This document shows, one piece after another, positions 22,607 through 36,000 of a stretch of DNA of 64,000 nucleotides; positions within the stretch are counted from its first letter, which is position 1, and every line of letters begins with the position of its first letter. Both the position numbers and the translations under genes were made by a program. Under the pieces are notes generated by a model. The model was not told the DNA's origin and searched no databases. It worked only from the letters and a program-made list of their open reading frames with translations. Origin of the DNA: Atrina japonica (Eukaryota > Mollusca > Bivalvia > Pterioida > Pinnidae); the NCBI GenBank assembly GCA_030159075.1, contig BROG01000128.1, forward strand, positions 1,106,501 to 1,170,500. The letters are read 5' to 3'.

Positions 22607-25600
22607 TAGCAGACCGGGATAGTGTAAGCGCTGTGGATTTCAGGTACATGTAAATCCAAGAAGCTTCAGGATGAAGCTTGTAGGCAGATTAGGTAATGTA
22701 ACAGTCATGAATATAAGCAGATTAACTGTCTTGACCAGTAGCGAGCTGTGGCGGGACGTAACTGTCTGGACCAGTAGCTAGTTGTGGCGGGATGTAACTG
22801 TCTGGACCAGTAGCGAGCTGTGGCGGGACGTAACTGTCTGGACCAGTAGCTAGCTGTGGCGGGATGTAACTGTCTGGACCAGTAGCGAGCTGTGGCGGGA
22901 TGTAACTGTCTGGACCAGTAGCTAGCTGTGGCGGGATGTAACTGTCTGGACCAGTAGCGAGCTGTGGCGGGATGTAACTGTCTGGACCAGTAGCTAGCTG
23001 TGGCGGGATGTAACTGTCTGGACCAGTAGCGAGCTGTGGCGGGACGTAACTGTCTGGACCAGTAGCTAGTTGTGGCGGGATGTAACTGTCTGGACCAGTA
23101 GCAAGCTGTGGCGGGACGTAACTGTCTGGACCAGTAGCTAGCTGTGGCGGGATGTAACTGTCTGGACCAGTAGCGAGCTGTGGCGGGACGTAACTGTCTG
23201 GACCAGTAGCTAGCTGTGGCGGGATGTAACTGTCTGGACCAGTAGTGAGCTGTTGCGGGACGGTTGGCATTTATATTCATGTACTGAAATTAAGCAACGG
23301 TGACTGCGATCAGCACCTGAATGCAATGGATGGCTGTGTGATATGATGCGCTCGGTAGACCTCTGGTGTATGTTACACCTCCATAAGTACATACACTACA
23401 ATTTATTGGTTATTTATTGTTGCCTTCTTCAAAACAGCAGAATTTTAATATACATTAACATGCATGATACTTTTTAAAATGGCACATGAGAATTATTTAG
23501 CAGTATTTTCCAGTCTTTCATCGACTACATTTGCATTCATTAGCTTGCCAGGAAAATTGTCTGGAGAGAGATAATGTCACACCCTGTCAGCTTTGGCTTC
23601 CGAGGAAATCTTTATGGTGGCAGCCAGTCTTTAATGGTGGAGGAGTAAACCAGGTTAAATAGACAAACTCAGCTTACATGTAGGTTCCAGAAGGGTTCAA
23701 ACCTGCGCTGACCAGAAGTGAAAGACTTCTTGGTTGAAAGTGTGATGCTCGAACCATTTGGCCAAAGAGGCCCCTTGTTTTTAGAACAAACCAACTTGGC
23801 ACAACATTATAATTTGATGTTATTTATTTCTGTTTGCTTTACTAGAGAGCTGTTGTGGCTCCATGGTAGAGTGCTTGATTCACAATCAAGGGTCATGGGT
23901 TCGAGCTTCAGCAGCTTGCTTTTTCTGTCCTTCAGATGAAACCGTAAAAAACTGAGGTCCTGTGTCACAGTAGGTGTCAGCACATTAATGAACCCTCACT
24001 ACTCAATGGTCATAAGTGCCAAGCATAGTTCAAAATTCAAAGCCCTTCATCAGTATTGGGTGATATCTCCATATTAGTGAATTATTCTTGAGTGGGATGT
24101 TAAACAACAAAACATCTACACCATCAACAACAGACATGATATTGGCATACATACAATATTGGTACACATGATCTTATTACTAACATGATATTATTACACA
24201 TGTATGATGTGTGGTACACATGTATGATGTGTGGTACACATGTATGATGTGTGGTACACATGTATGATGTGTGGTACACATGTATGATATGTGGTACACA
24301 TGTATGATGTGGTACACATGTATGATATGTGGTACACATGTATGATGTGGTACACATGTATATCATTATGTGGTACACATGTGTGATATGTGGTATACAT
24401 GTATGGTGTGGTACACATGTATGATGTGGTACACATGTTATATTGTTCTGCGCAGGAGAGGGTGACACAAATCACCATAGAGGGTGACATAAATGTTTCA
24501 GGGCGACATGAAGACATGTTTTAGATTTGACTAATCAGAAGAGTGCTATAATAATGATGTGTTATCACATTACAAAGTGCTAAGGTTAGAATGTACATGT
24601 AAATAACACCGAATAGACATGTACATGTAAATAACACCGAATAGACATGTACATGTAATTCTTGCCATCAGTGTTTCAGATAGTATTTTATAATACAGTC
24701 AAACCTGTGTTAAGAGACTGTCCAAGGGAAGAGGCACAGGGAAGAGGCAAAAATGGTCGCATATGACAGGTGGTCTCTTAATTTAGGTGATTTGAATAGG
24801 AAAAATACACTTTGGGAGTCAAACATTTAGGTCACATCCATGTAAGGCGGATAGTCTTTTAAATCAGTGAGTTGCTAAGGCAGGTTAGACTACATGTATT
24901 GTAGCTTCTGAGAAGCTTCATATGTAAAATATTACACAGTGAATGTAAACATGATATAAATAGTATAACTTAAACTTTAAGTGATATTAGTAAGATGATG
25001 TTTAGTGGAGAAGTTTATCATATGATATCTGATTCTGATGACTCTAAGTATTTAAAGACAGAAGTACAGCCTAGTGAAATACTCCTTCATCAAGAGATAA
25101 TTCAGCATTTTAACACTTCAACAGGTGCTTGTTCTGTATCTACTTAAATGTAGTCTTGATCTGAGGTTACAGGGGAATACATGTAGATATATAATGTTTA
25201 AAAATCCATATTTCATGATTGATTATACATATGTGTGTATGTGTACATTGTATGTTTATGTGTGTGTACATGTGGGTGTCACTGTGTTAGTTTGTGTATA
25301 TACAAATGTATATATATACAGTAAAACCTGCTTTAGCGACCACCTGTGTATAAAGAACACCTGGTCACAAAAAACAGTTTTTGCTGTCCCCAGTTGTACC
25401 ATTTGTGTACAAATTAACCTCTATATAAAGACCACCTCCCTATAAAGACATGTTTTCTTATGTCACTAAGTCATTATATACAGGTTTCATTGTACATGTA
25501 TACATGTACATGTACCGTATATGTCAGTGTGTGTGTCTACATGTGGTTCCTTTTTTGATGTTTTAAATCCTGTCAATATTTTATACTTTTATGGATATAA

Positions 25601-28600
25601 AATTATGTTCCATGTATATACATGTATAGTTCATCTCCCATATATTGTCACCTTTTGTTTTCCTTAATTTTGGCGGTATAACGGGTTTGGTAGTATATTG
25701 AGGTTTACGAGGTGTGGTCATTTTCCTGTCTTTAATCCCTGCTGTAAATCATATCCTGTCTACAACTCTACACTATAAATTTGGATATTTTGTCTATTTT
25801 TTAAGTTTGGACAATTCGGCCATCATATAAATTAAAATTAAGTTAAAGCATTCAAAATATGTAAAATCTAGATTATTTTCTAACATTAACCCAGAAACAT
25901 TTCTAGTGTTAACTTTCATTGTTTTTGGTTTTAAAAAAAGTTTTGACAGTTCAGTAATATAAAGGCGTTAGGTTTATATATCCCATATACTCATAATCAT
26001 TTTTTGACATGTGATAAATACTGTGTAAACATATTGTGATCACTCCCCGTCAATCGTCCAGCGTTTGTCTGTAAACTTTTCATATTTTCAACTTCTTCTC
26101 TGAAACCACTGAATGGATTTTGCTGAAACTTGATAGGAAGCAAGTGCCCAAGGTCCTTTACCAAGTTTGTAGTTTTCAGCCAGATTGGCCCAGGGGTGGG
26201 TACAGGGCGGGACAGAATAGGTCCTTTAAAAATTTTCTTCTCCAGAACAGCTATATGAATTGAAAAACGGTGATCTACATGGATGTATAATTCAAGTTTG
26301 CATTTTTCATAGAAATCGGAATGTGAATTTTTGACACGTTGTTGAGGTCTTTTTATTTAGACTTTGTCATTTTCATTCATTTTTGCATGATTTCCTTAAT
26401 TATTTCCCCTTGCATTAACTTTGATGCATTCATTTAAAGTGTTTTACTTGTAATTAGGCAAAGAAATGTTTCTGTGCAAGAATTTTGCTGAAATTTAATT
26501 TCTAGAATTTTTAATGAATTTCTGAAAACAGAAATACATGTATTTATGCTTCTTGGCCATATCAGCCTACATGTTCTACATATTCTTCTTGGTCTTCTTT
26601 CCACATTTGTAGATGGTTCTCAGGTGAGCGATTTAGGCCTAAGAAGGCCTCTTGTTATGGCACCGACATATTAATGTGTAACATTAAGTAAGCCTTCAGT
26701 CAGGTTATGAGAGAAAGTCCCCACCTTACACTCAGCTTTGAACAGTTAACCTTTAATGATTTTATCATGTTGTTACTGACATAATGTACAGATCAAATTG
26801 TCATTAAAGTGATTTAAGCTGTCACAATGATGATTTTTGTCACATGACATATAGACGAGAATATGATAAAATATTATTATCAAACACGTGAAACATTGTG
26901 AAAGGTCCTCTTTTCTGAGTTATTTGTTTTATTATAATTGAAGTTTTCCAGAACCTTAAAAGATCTGGCTGTATTTCTGTATGCAATGACCTTTCAGATG
27001 AACTCTTTCACCTTATTAAATGTGGTAATTGGGAGGATCTTGTTCCTTTACTTGCTCAGTCAATTGGCAGTGTCTCAGCCCTTGACACAATCAGAATATG
27101 TTAAAGTCGGCTGATTTTTATGTTTTTTATATTTACAGTAAAACCTGCTATAGCGGCCACCTCTATATAAGAATAACCTGTTTATAAAGGCCAGTTTTTT
27201 CAAATTCCTTGACTGCATACTTCATTTAAATTGAACCTGTGTATAAGGATACCCTGCACATAAAGGTCAATATTTGCTGGTCCCTTGGGTGGACCCTATA
27301 TATAGGTTTCTCTGTACTTTGAAAATACAGGATGTGATTTTTACTGGGAAGTACATGCATTGTGTGAAATATGTGATTTTCAATGCTATTTTAAATACTT
27401 GAAGCAAATAGGATGAAAATATGAATAAAAATATTAGTCACTAACTGTGAAAACTATGCATACCTTATGTGTTACAATTGTGACGCCATGTCTGGTGAAG
27501 TTGGGCAGTTAATATGTGTCAAAAATGATAAAGCAGGTGATGCAATGGGACGAATTTAAAAATGGGTGGAGATCACCCAATCTATACATGGCACATAGAC
27601 AGTTTCAGAAACGAATGTTTTGAAAAGACAGAAAAGACTAACTTTGCCTGAAATGATGATGTACAAAAAGAAACGCAAAGGATAATAAGAATAGAATATG
27701 TACATGTATTAACTGCAAATAGCACTTGTTTATTGGACATTTGGTAATCTTCGTAAAAATTACCGAAAGTTAATTTGCAATCCTCCGAGAAATGGCGGAC
27801 AAGAAAAAACCACTGATATTACGGCTTACAGTTGACAAGATTATTGCAATTATATGCATGCATTTGTTATTCTAACCACCAGATGATCTCTTTGGGATAT
27901 ATATGAGATAAAATATTACATAAAATAGGCATGTAAAATTCTTCACCTACGACAGCTCATATTGCTTTAATTGACATATGACTATTATCATAAAATTATG
28001 TCTTTATATCAGAGTCACTAGTATAGTTGCCAACCTTGAAATCTGTGAAAGTGGGTGTTTTGTCTTTTAACTGTATAAAGTACATGTGTATGAAATACAG
28101 GAAGATTTTTTAGACTAAATTACTAAAACTTAAAAAATTGTCATCTGTTCAGTTTTGTGGATAGATTTTAGAGTTTTTGTGTCTAGTAGGATGTTGTTGA
28201 CATAAGTTATCAAGATTCTTATTTTCAATGCCATTTTACTGGAAGTTAAATGCCACTTACAAAAATCAACAACAGATTTTAAATATACATATGGAACAAT
28301 TAATACCATATAAAGATTTATTTGAGAACTTTTATTGTCTATTGCAAAATGGTACGAAGGTTATTTTTCTGATATTGCATTAAGTTTATTTTACAGGTAC
28401 ATGGCAAACCATGACCAGTACACATTTTTCACAGCCAGAAGAGCTAATTTTAGAACTCCAACTTTACATACATGTACATTTGTTTGTGTTTTACACAGAG
28501 AGTGTTTAGATTAAGGTGTGGTCTGTGTGATAAACCTGTTTATCATATCAGTTATGAGTATACATTAATCGAGAGTTTATAATATTGACTGTGTTCTGAG

Positions 28601-29968
28601 TTTATTTAACTAAACCCCTGAGAAACAATGAACTCCTCCATAAATCTATGACCTAGGCCATTCCAAATGTGTCTGTAGGGATGAATGAGTTAAGTCAGTA
28701 ATGAAATAATGGTATTGGCAGTTGTACATTTGTACTTGTAGTGTGGTGGTAATACACATTGTAGAGTTTATACCGACTGAGTTCAGAGTTTATTTAAGTC
28801 AGTTGTGATATACTTGTAGTGGCAGTAGCCAGTAGTACACATTGTTGTATGACAATAGTACACATTGTAGATTTTATACCGACTGTGTTCAGAGTTTATT
28901 TAAGTCAGTCGTGATATACTGGTAGTGGCAGTAGCCAGTAGTACACGTTGTAGTGTGACAATAGTACACATTGTAGATTTTATACCGACTGTGTTCAGAG
29001 TTTATTTAAGTCAGTCGTGATATACTGGTAGTGGCAGTAGCCAGTAGTACACATTGTAGTGTGACAGTAATACAAATTGTAGAGTTTATACCGACTGAGT
29101 TCAGAGTTTATTTAAGTCAGTTGTGATATACTGGTAGTGGCAGTAGCCAGTAGTACACATTGTTGTGTGACAATAGTACACATTGTAGAGTTTATACCGA
29201 CTGAGTTCAGAGTTTATTTAAGTCAGTTGTGATATACTGGTAGTGGCAGTAGCCAGTAGTACACGTTGTAATGTGACTATAGTACACATTGTAGAGTTTA
29301 TACCGACTGAGTTTAGAGTTTATTTAAGTCAGTTGTGATATACTGGTAGTGGCAGTAGCCAGTAGTACACATTGTTGTGTGACAATAGTACACATTGTAG
29401 AGTTTATACCGACTGTGTTCAGAGTTTATTTAAGTCAGTCGTGATATACTGGTAGTGGGCTGGCAGTAGCCAGTAGTACATGTTGTAGTGTGACAGTAAT
29501 ACAAATTGTAGAGTTTATACCGACTGAGTTCAGAGTTTATTTAAGTCAGTTGTGATATACCGGTAGTGCCGGTAGCCAGTAGTATACATTGTAGTGTGAC
29601 AATAGTACACATTGTAGATTTTATACCTACTCAGAGTGTCAGAGTTTATTTGTCATTTGTGATATTTTGGTAGTGGCAGTAGTACATACTGTAGAGTTTT
29701 TATTGACCTACATTTTTTTGTACAGTGTAGTGTTAGCTCTTTGTATACAGTCAACATAGTGTAAACTTATATAATGGTGGACTTGTGTCACAGACACTGG
29801 TCCTATTATAATGGTGGACTTTTGTCACAAACACTGGTCCTATTATAATGGTGGACTTGTGTCACAAACACTGGTCCTATTACCCAGCAGTTATACTGAC
29901 AACAAAGAGAAAGACCACATACATGTACCAGTATGTGTACTTACCATTATGACCATATAAAGTTTGAC

Positions 29969-30030
<62 letters not shown>

Positions 30031-33000
30031 AGCACAGGTTTATATGCACAACAGGTATTATTTAAATTGTAACTGGGGTGACAGGTTATTATTTACAAAA
30101 ACAAAAATATTAAGGCAGTACTGTAGTAATGTATGGAACCAGGACAAGTCTCTGTGTTTTACCTGTACACCCCCTCCCAAACTTTTGTATACAGACTGTA
30201 TTATTTTAGTTTTTGACAAAACTTGGATGTACCTCTTTATGGTGGTCACATGTTCCTTTCTCTCTGATGAGGTTGAAAATGAGTAATAATGGACATATAG
30301 TAAAATCCATACAACCTGGAGGGGTGGAGTCTTGTGAACCCTTTCTTGACCCGGAAGAGTTCAAATTTTAGGCAATAAAGCATAACATTAAAATAACACT
30401 GACTAGAGTAATCATTTCTACTTGTCATCATGAATAAGAGAGTATTCAGTATTTTGTGACGTCTCCATATGAGTGAAAGATTCTTGAGTGGGACGATAAA
30501 CAACAATAAACAAACAAACTAAAACCCTTTAGCTGACACTGCATATGTACAGTATACATGTGTATACTGTATACAGGGAAATTTTCGCCCCCGTTTTATT
30601 TTCACCCCTTTCGCCCTCATAGTCAGTGGGCGAATTCAAAATGGTAAATTCGTCTGTTTCTAATAAAAAAAAATCTTGGCAAATTTAAAATAGAGTGAAA
30701 CCGTTTGCAAGTGTATTAGAGCAAAAATCATACTGGGCGAAAATAACCCTGTATACAGTATTCATGTATATAATTCCACATATCGGTAAATCAAACTCAA
30801 GAGTATATATATGTACATTGAACAGACTATACATGTAATGACAATAACAATAAATTAAAGTTTGGTGTAGTAAATCTGCCTAGAGTTTGGTGGGCAAACT
30901 TCATATCAGTGTACATTTTATATACAGTAGAGGAATTTATGTGAACTGTTATATACATTGATTTTATATTGCGGAGTATACGTTCAGATATTACTTTGTG
31001 TATTTTAATAGTAAGTAGAATTCTATTGTCATTAATTGGAAATGACTGAACTCTACCTATAGTGAAGGTATTGTCTAATTTGCATAAGATGGCAAGGCAG
31101 AGTAACTTTTTGATTATCTAAGATTATTCTACTCACTTTTCAGTTATACATGTAAGCTGCATGGTAAAAACATTTATTTCTTACTGGATACTTTCTTATG
31201 TATGGTGACATCTATAGTTTGAGCCATATTTGGTCATGAGTTTCAAAATGAGTTTGTAAAGCAACCAATCGTCAGTATAAAAATATTTAACTGATATTAT
31301 CAAAAAAGAAAAAAGTTTATCCTATATCTTTTCTACACACTTTTTTCTTTGTTTGGTTGCTTCAATTTTTGAACACTCTTCCTACGGGAATCTCTGTGTT
31401 ATCCATGTGATGTCAAATAACTGGGTTATGTGAGTAATCATTAATATTCTCGTGCCCCTCTTGACACAAGAGTTATATGAAGGGGAACAACTCAATATAT
31501 TATTGTCGTAAGGAATCAGTGATTGTGTAATAACAGGTCAGTGAGCCAGGCTAAATCAGGATGACCAATAAACGTTCCCTTTCTTTTGCTTCCGCTCTCA
31601 AACTTCGAAAGATGGACACCATTACATATGTAAAAATTGTGCAGGGATAATTTGAGCGTGAATATCTAGTACAAAACAGATTAATTGATGTCAGATTATT
31701 GGTACATGTTCAGGGGTTAAAAATAAAGAAAATTTCCACTTGTCCTACAGAACAAGTAGTACTGAAATGTACTTGTCCAAATGCAAATATGACTTGTCCG
31801 AAAATCATATGTACATAACATTTAAAGATATTATTTTGTGTTTAAGCAAGAATAATCTTTGTTGAATTAATATTTGTCTTCATCAATTTCACTTGTCAAT
31901 TCGGACAAGTGAGAAGTAACATCTGCTTGTCCAAGCTCAAAATGTACTTGTCCCGGACAACCGGACAAACCTTAATGTTGAACTCCGACGTTGTATTTTA
32001 GGATAACTTAATACTGGTCCATATATAAATGTACCTTTCGAGTCTTACGATTTTGACTTTTGCCATTACAGTGTTATTGGACTTTATTTCTTAAAATTCA
32101 ATAAAATTGGGCATGACAGGCATACATGTATCCTTGCAACATAATTAGCACAACTGCCTTTATTATATCTATTAATGAGTCTGGTTAGACACTTGGGTTC
32201 ACGTCTTTTTGCATAATGGTCTTTATAAATAATCTATTTCCTTCTCTTTTTACTCTTAAGTTTTGTAATTGTATAATTTGCTTTAATTTCATGGTTGAAA
32301 TATATTGTAATTATTGTACCAATGTGATATCAAACCCATGCACTACATGATGCTGGGACATGTAAACCGTATAAAGAAAGAGACATTTTACATACATGTA
32401 TACATATACATGTATCTTCAATTTTGTATTGGGTGTCTATATGTAATTGAATTATACTATGGATATACATGTAAGACCGTCCTATGAATATGTTAATTAA
32501 CTGTTATTACCTGACTTATTAGTGGATGTGACTTATTAGTGGATGTGCCTTATTACTGAACAAGGAATACATTGTGACTGTGTTCTGCTGTGCATTGTGT
32601 TTATATTGGTATAATTTCACTTTCTTACTCAATGCATTGAACTGTTCAACTGGAGATGAATTTTAATCATAATTGCACAATAATATTTTGGGAAAAATAT
32701 ACATGTACATTAACATTTATTATGTCTTCAAAGTGATGATAAGAAGTACCTACCTGTTATAAATTACAGGTTTTTTGTTTTGTGACGACAGAGCTGCGAT
32801 TCCTTAGCGTCATCAATCATATTTTAGTATCGTATACAGTGACTTTGATCAGAGAATTAACTGTCAATAGAAACCAACAAGTATGATGAACATTTTTAAG
32901 TCGTCCTCATTCATGATTGTTCATGACTGCAACACAGAATTTGTATTGTAATGTAAATATGCACATTCATACTAATAGAAAGGCAGACACTGTTAGTGAT

Positions 33001-36000
33001 ATACAGATATGGAGGTTGATAATTCTCATGACAGCAGAGACAATAAAAGATGACTTAAATCACCATGGCAATTTGGGATTTATTTGAAAATTTGTTTTAA
33101 TTAACATATTTATTACTCACTTAACACACACACTGGAAAGTGAAATTGTATGTTTCTGGAGAGTTGAGATGGAGACACATGCTCAGTGTAATTGTAAAGG
33201 AGGAAGACTCGCATCCAAATAAAACAAAACAGAAATTGATGAAAATATGAAGTGAAATTTGAATTTATAAAGTTGAGCATTATCATTGTGTAAAAGGATT
33301 ATAAACTTCTGGGGAAATACATACGTACATGTATACATACATGTATATTTGTATGTTTGTACTTAACATCAGAAGGAAGAAAATAATGTTTAGTAAATAG
33401 ATATCTTTTATTTGTGATTGACAATATCTCCACATCTCTGATACCTGTGTGTACCTTGTACATCTGTTTGTTTGAATTACATAATATTAATATTACCAGA
33501 AAAGCAACATGATCTCTTAGTGGTTGGGAATAGTGCAGTACCTTTCTTAGTTTTGGTACAACTACATTTACATTAGTACTTTGTGGGAATTACAAAATTG
33601 TTAAAATAAATTTTGTAGTTCATGTACAAGCAAGGTTTATATCTAGTGATTGAGGACATCGCATTATCTACATGTAGCATGTCCTAGGACTTTTTTCTGT
33701 TGGAATTCATAAAAAAAAATTCAGGTTGTGCAGTTTTGTCATTCATTTATTTAATAATAGCTGGATTTTAAATTCAGTAAGTTTAATTGAAAAGTTCAGA
33801 TTTAGGAAGAACCTGCCTACTTATCGCAGTGTGACTTGGTAGTCTACCAACTTTGCCTTATCAGCTTGTCAACAGTTGATACACCTTTTAAGTTGTACAT
33901 GTATATATACCTGTGTATATAAATATCTGTATGTATGGTGGAAAGTGAAATGAAAACTCTGAGAACCTTTGAAATTTTTCAAACGTTAAACATCCTAATC
34001 ATTCCAGGAAATTTGATGTGATATTTTGTTGTTTGGTTTATCATGGATATCAAAATGACAAGTAAGTTATTGTATTTGTACTGTTCTTTATCTACCACTG
34101 ATTGTGGTCAGGGTAGAAATTTGGATATACTATAGGTGTTTAGGTACAATGTACATGTATCTATGTTTGTCTATGTTTTAGTCTTTAATGATATGATACA
34201 TAATATGATACATATTATATCAAGATTTGACAGAACTTAGATAATTTGGACAAAGAAAAGATGTGCACTATGTGTTATTGCTTGTATATAGAGTTAGGTA
34301 TCAGACTTGTAACTTTATTGAATTAAAATGGCTGAGAACTTTCTCCAACAATCCATTACACATTTGTAGATCTTATATAGCTATATGTTTTACAACAAAT
34401 TGAAGTTCTCAATATGACGTAAGATTCATACTGAATATTTAGTGGGTTTAAACTTGCTGAATTATTTGGCCTTCACAGGGGTCTATGTGACCTCAGACAA
34501 TAGTGAAAAGAAACTCTAGTTTAACTAGATGCTGTATGTTTATCTGACATTTCCTGGACTAATTATACTATTGAGATATAATTATTAATAAAATTATAAA
34601 AGCAACTTCTAAATGTGGTCAGTGTGGATGAACATTTTACACAAAAATACATGTAGCTGTTTATGGATTTAAATATCATACATGTATACTTTCATATAGT
34701 TTACATAGGACATTACACATTTCTGCATTTGTGTTTACTCACAGTTGCGCACATAAAAACAGAGAGGGGAGAGGGGGAGGGCAATAATTCTAATTGATTC
34801 ACACAAAATCTTAAACTTACATATGTATGCATCATAACAACAAAAGAATTCTGTTTTAGAGGAAATATTTAGATATAGATGTAGGTATATAAACAATGGT
34901 AGGCAACCTGACAACCTTATCTGTTTACAATTTCATTTCGTAAACACATTTACAGATGTGTGAATATGTGCAGAATAAAGTTTCTTTATGCCTTTTATAA
35001 TTCAGTATCTTAAGAATTTATGTAGTATTTTATACATCAATAGATTTCTTTATCACTGTGCAAAAAAAGGAACTATTCTCTGCTGTATATATGTATATAC
35101 AGAAAATGTATACGATGTGACTCATTGGGCATAAAGCTCACAGATTTCAAACTACTCTGATGTTTGTTTACATATTGGTATAAATTTCTCTCTTTGTAAG
35201 TCTGTCTGTCTCTCTCTCTCTCGCCCTCTCTCATTTCACTCTAAGATATATGCATTTAGCAGATTTTTGAAAATATCTGCTTTACAAAACTGTTTGCTAT
35301 GCATTATCATTTTAATCTGTTGCTGTGGGCAACAAGAATACGGGATTTTTTTCTTTTGAGATGACTTGGGAATTTATTGATTTAAATATATGGAGGTGCC
35401 TATGGTTATTACCATAAATTGTCACATTGATGGTATAGCATGCACGTGTACAATATGTAAATGTTAAGATGCAAGTAATGAATTATATCCTCAGATTGCT
35501 TGTCAAGAAAATTCTGTAAAAATGTTGAATTAAGATGTTAATATTCACTGTATTCACGGTGTAGATAGATCAGTAAATTTCAGAAACAGTGAATAACTTT
35601 GTAAAGGACCTGATTCAATTGTAAGCTATGGCTGATTTGTGAATTCAATTCATAAAACGATTGTTTTGGTAGACGGAAAAGCTTAAAAATTACAACCCGT
35701 GGAATAAAACCCCTACATGTACATGCATATCGTATTGGAATTGCCAAACATTTGAAATGAGTGTTAAATTGACGGCTTGTCATAATCTGTATCTTGTGAC
35801 AGCAACTATATCATACATGTAGTTGTTATAACTAAAATAAACAAACTTTTTACAGACATTTACAATGTCAAATCTTGAATTGGAAGGTATATATGTATGA
35901 CTGTCACATGCCCATGTATTACCTGATTTGTAATTAAACAAAGGCCAGTTTCACTAAAGGTTGTAACGTCACGTGTAGACGTAAATCTAGATTTACCGTA

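Noticed and set aside
25125..25445. 106-residue open frame
   Set aside because: Spans GT-rich repeats and a MITE. No domain, and the start is arbitrary.
29933..30286. 117-residue open frame with poly-proline
   Set aside because: The proline run is the poly-C homopolymer.
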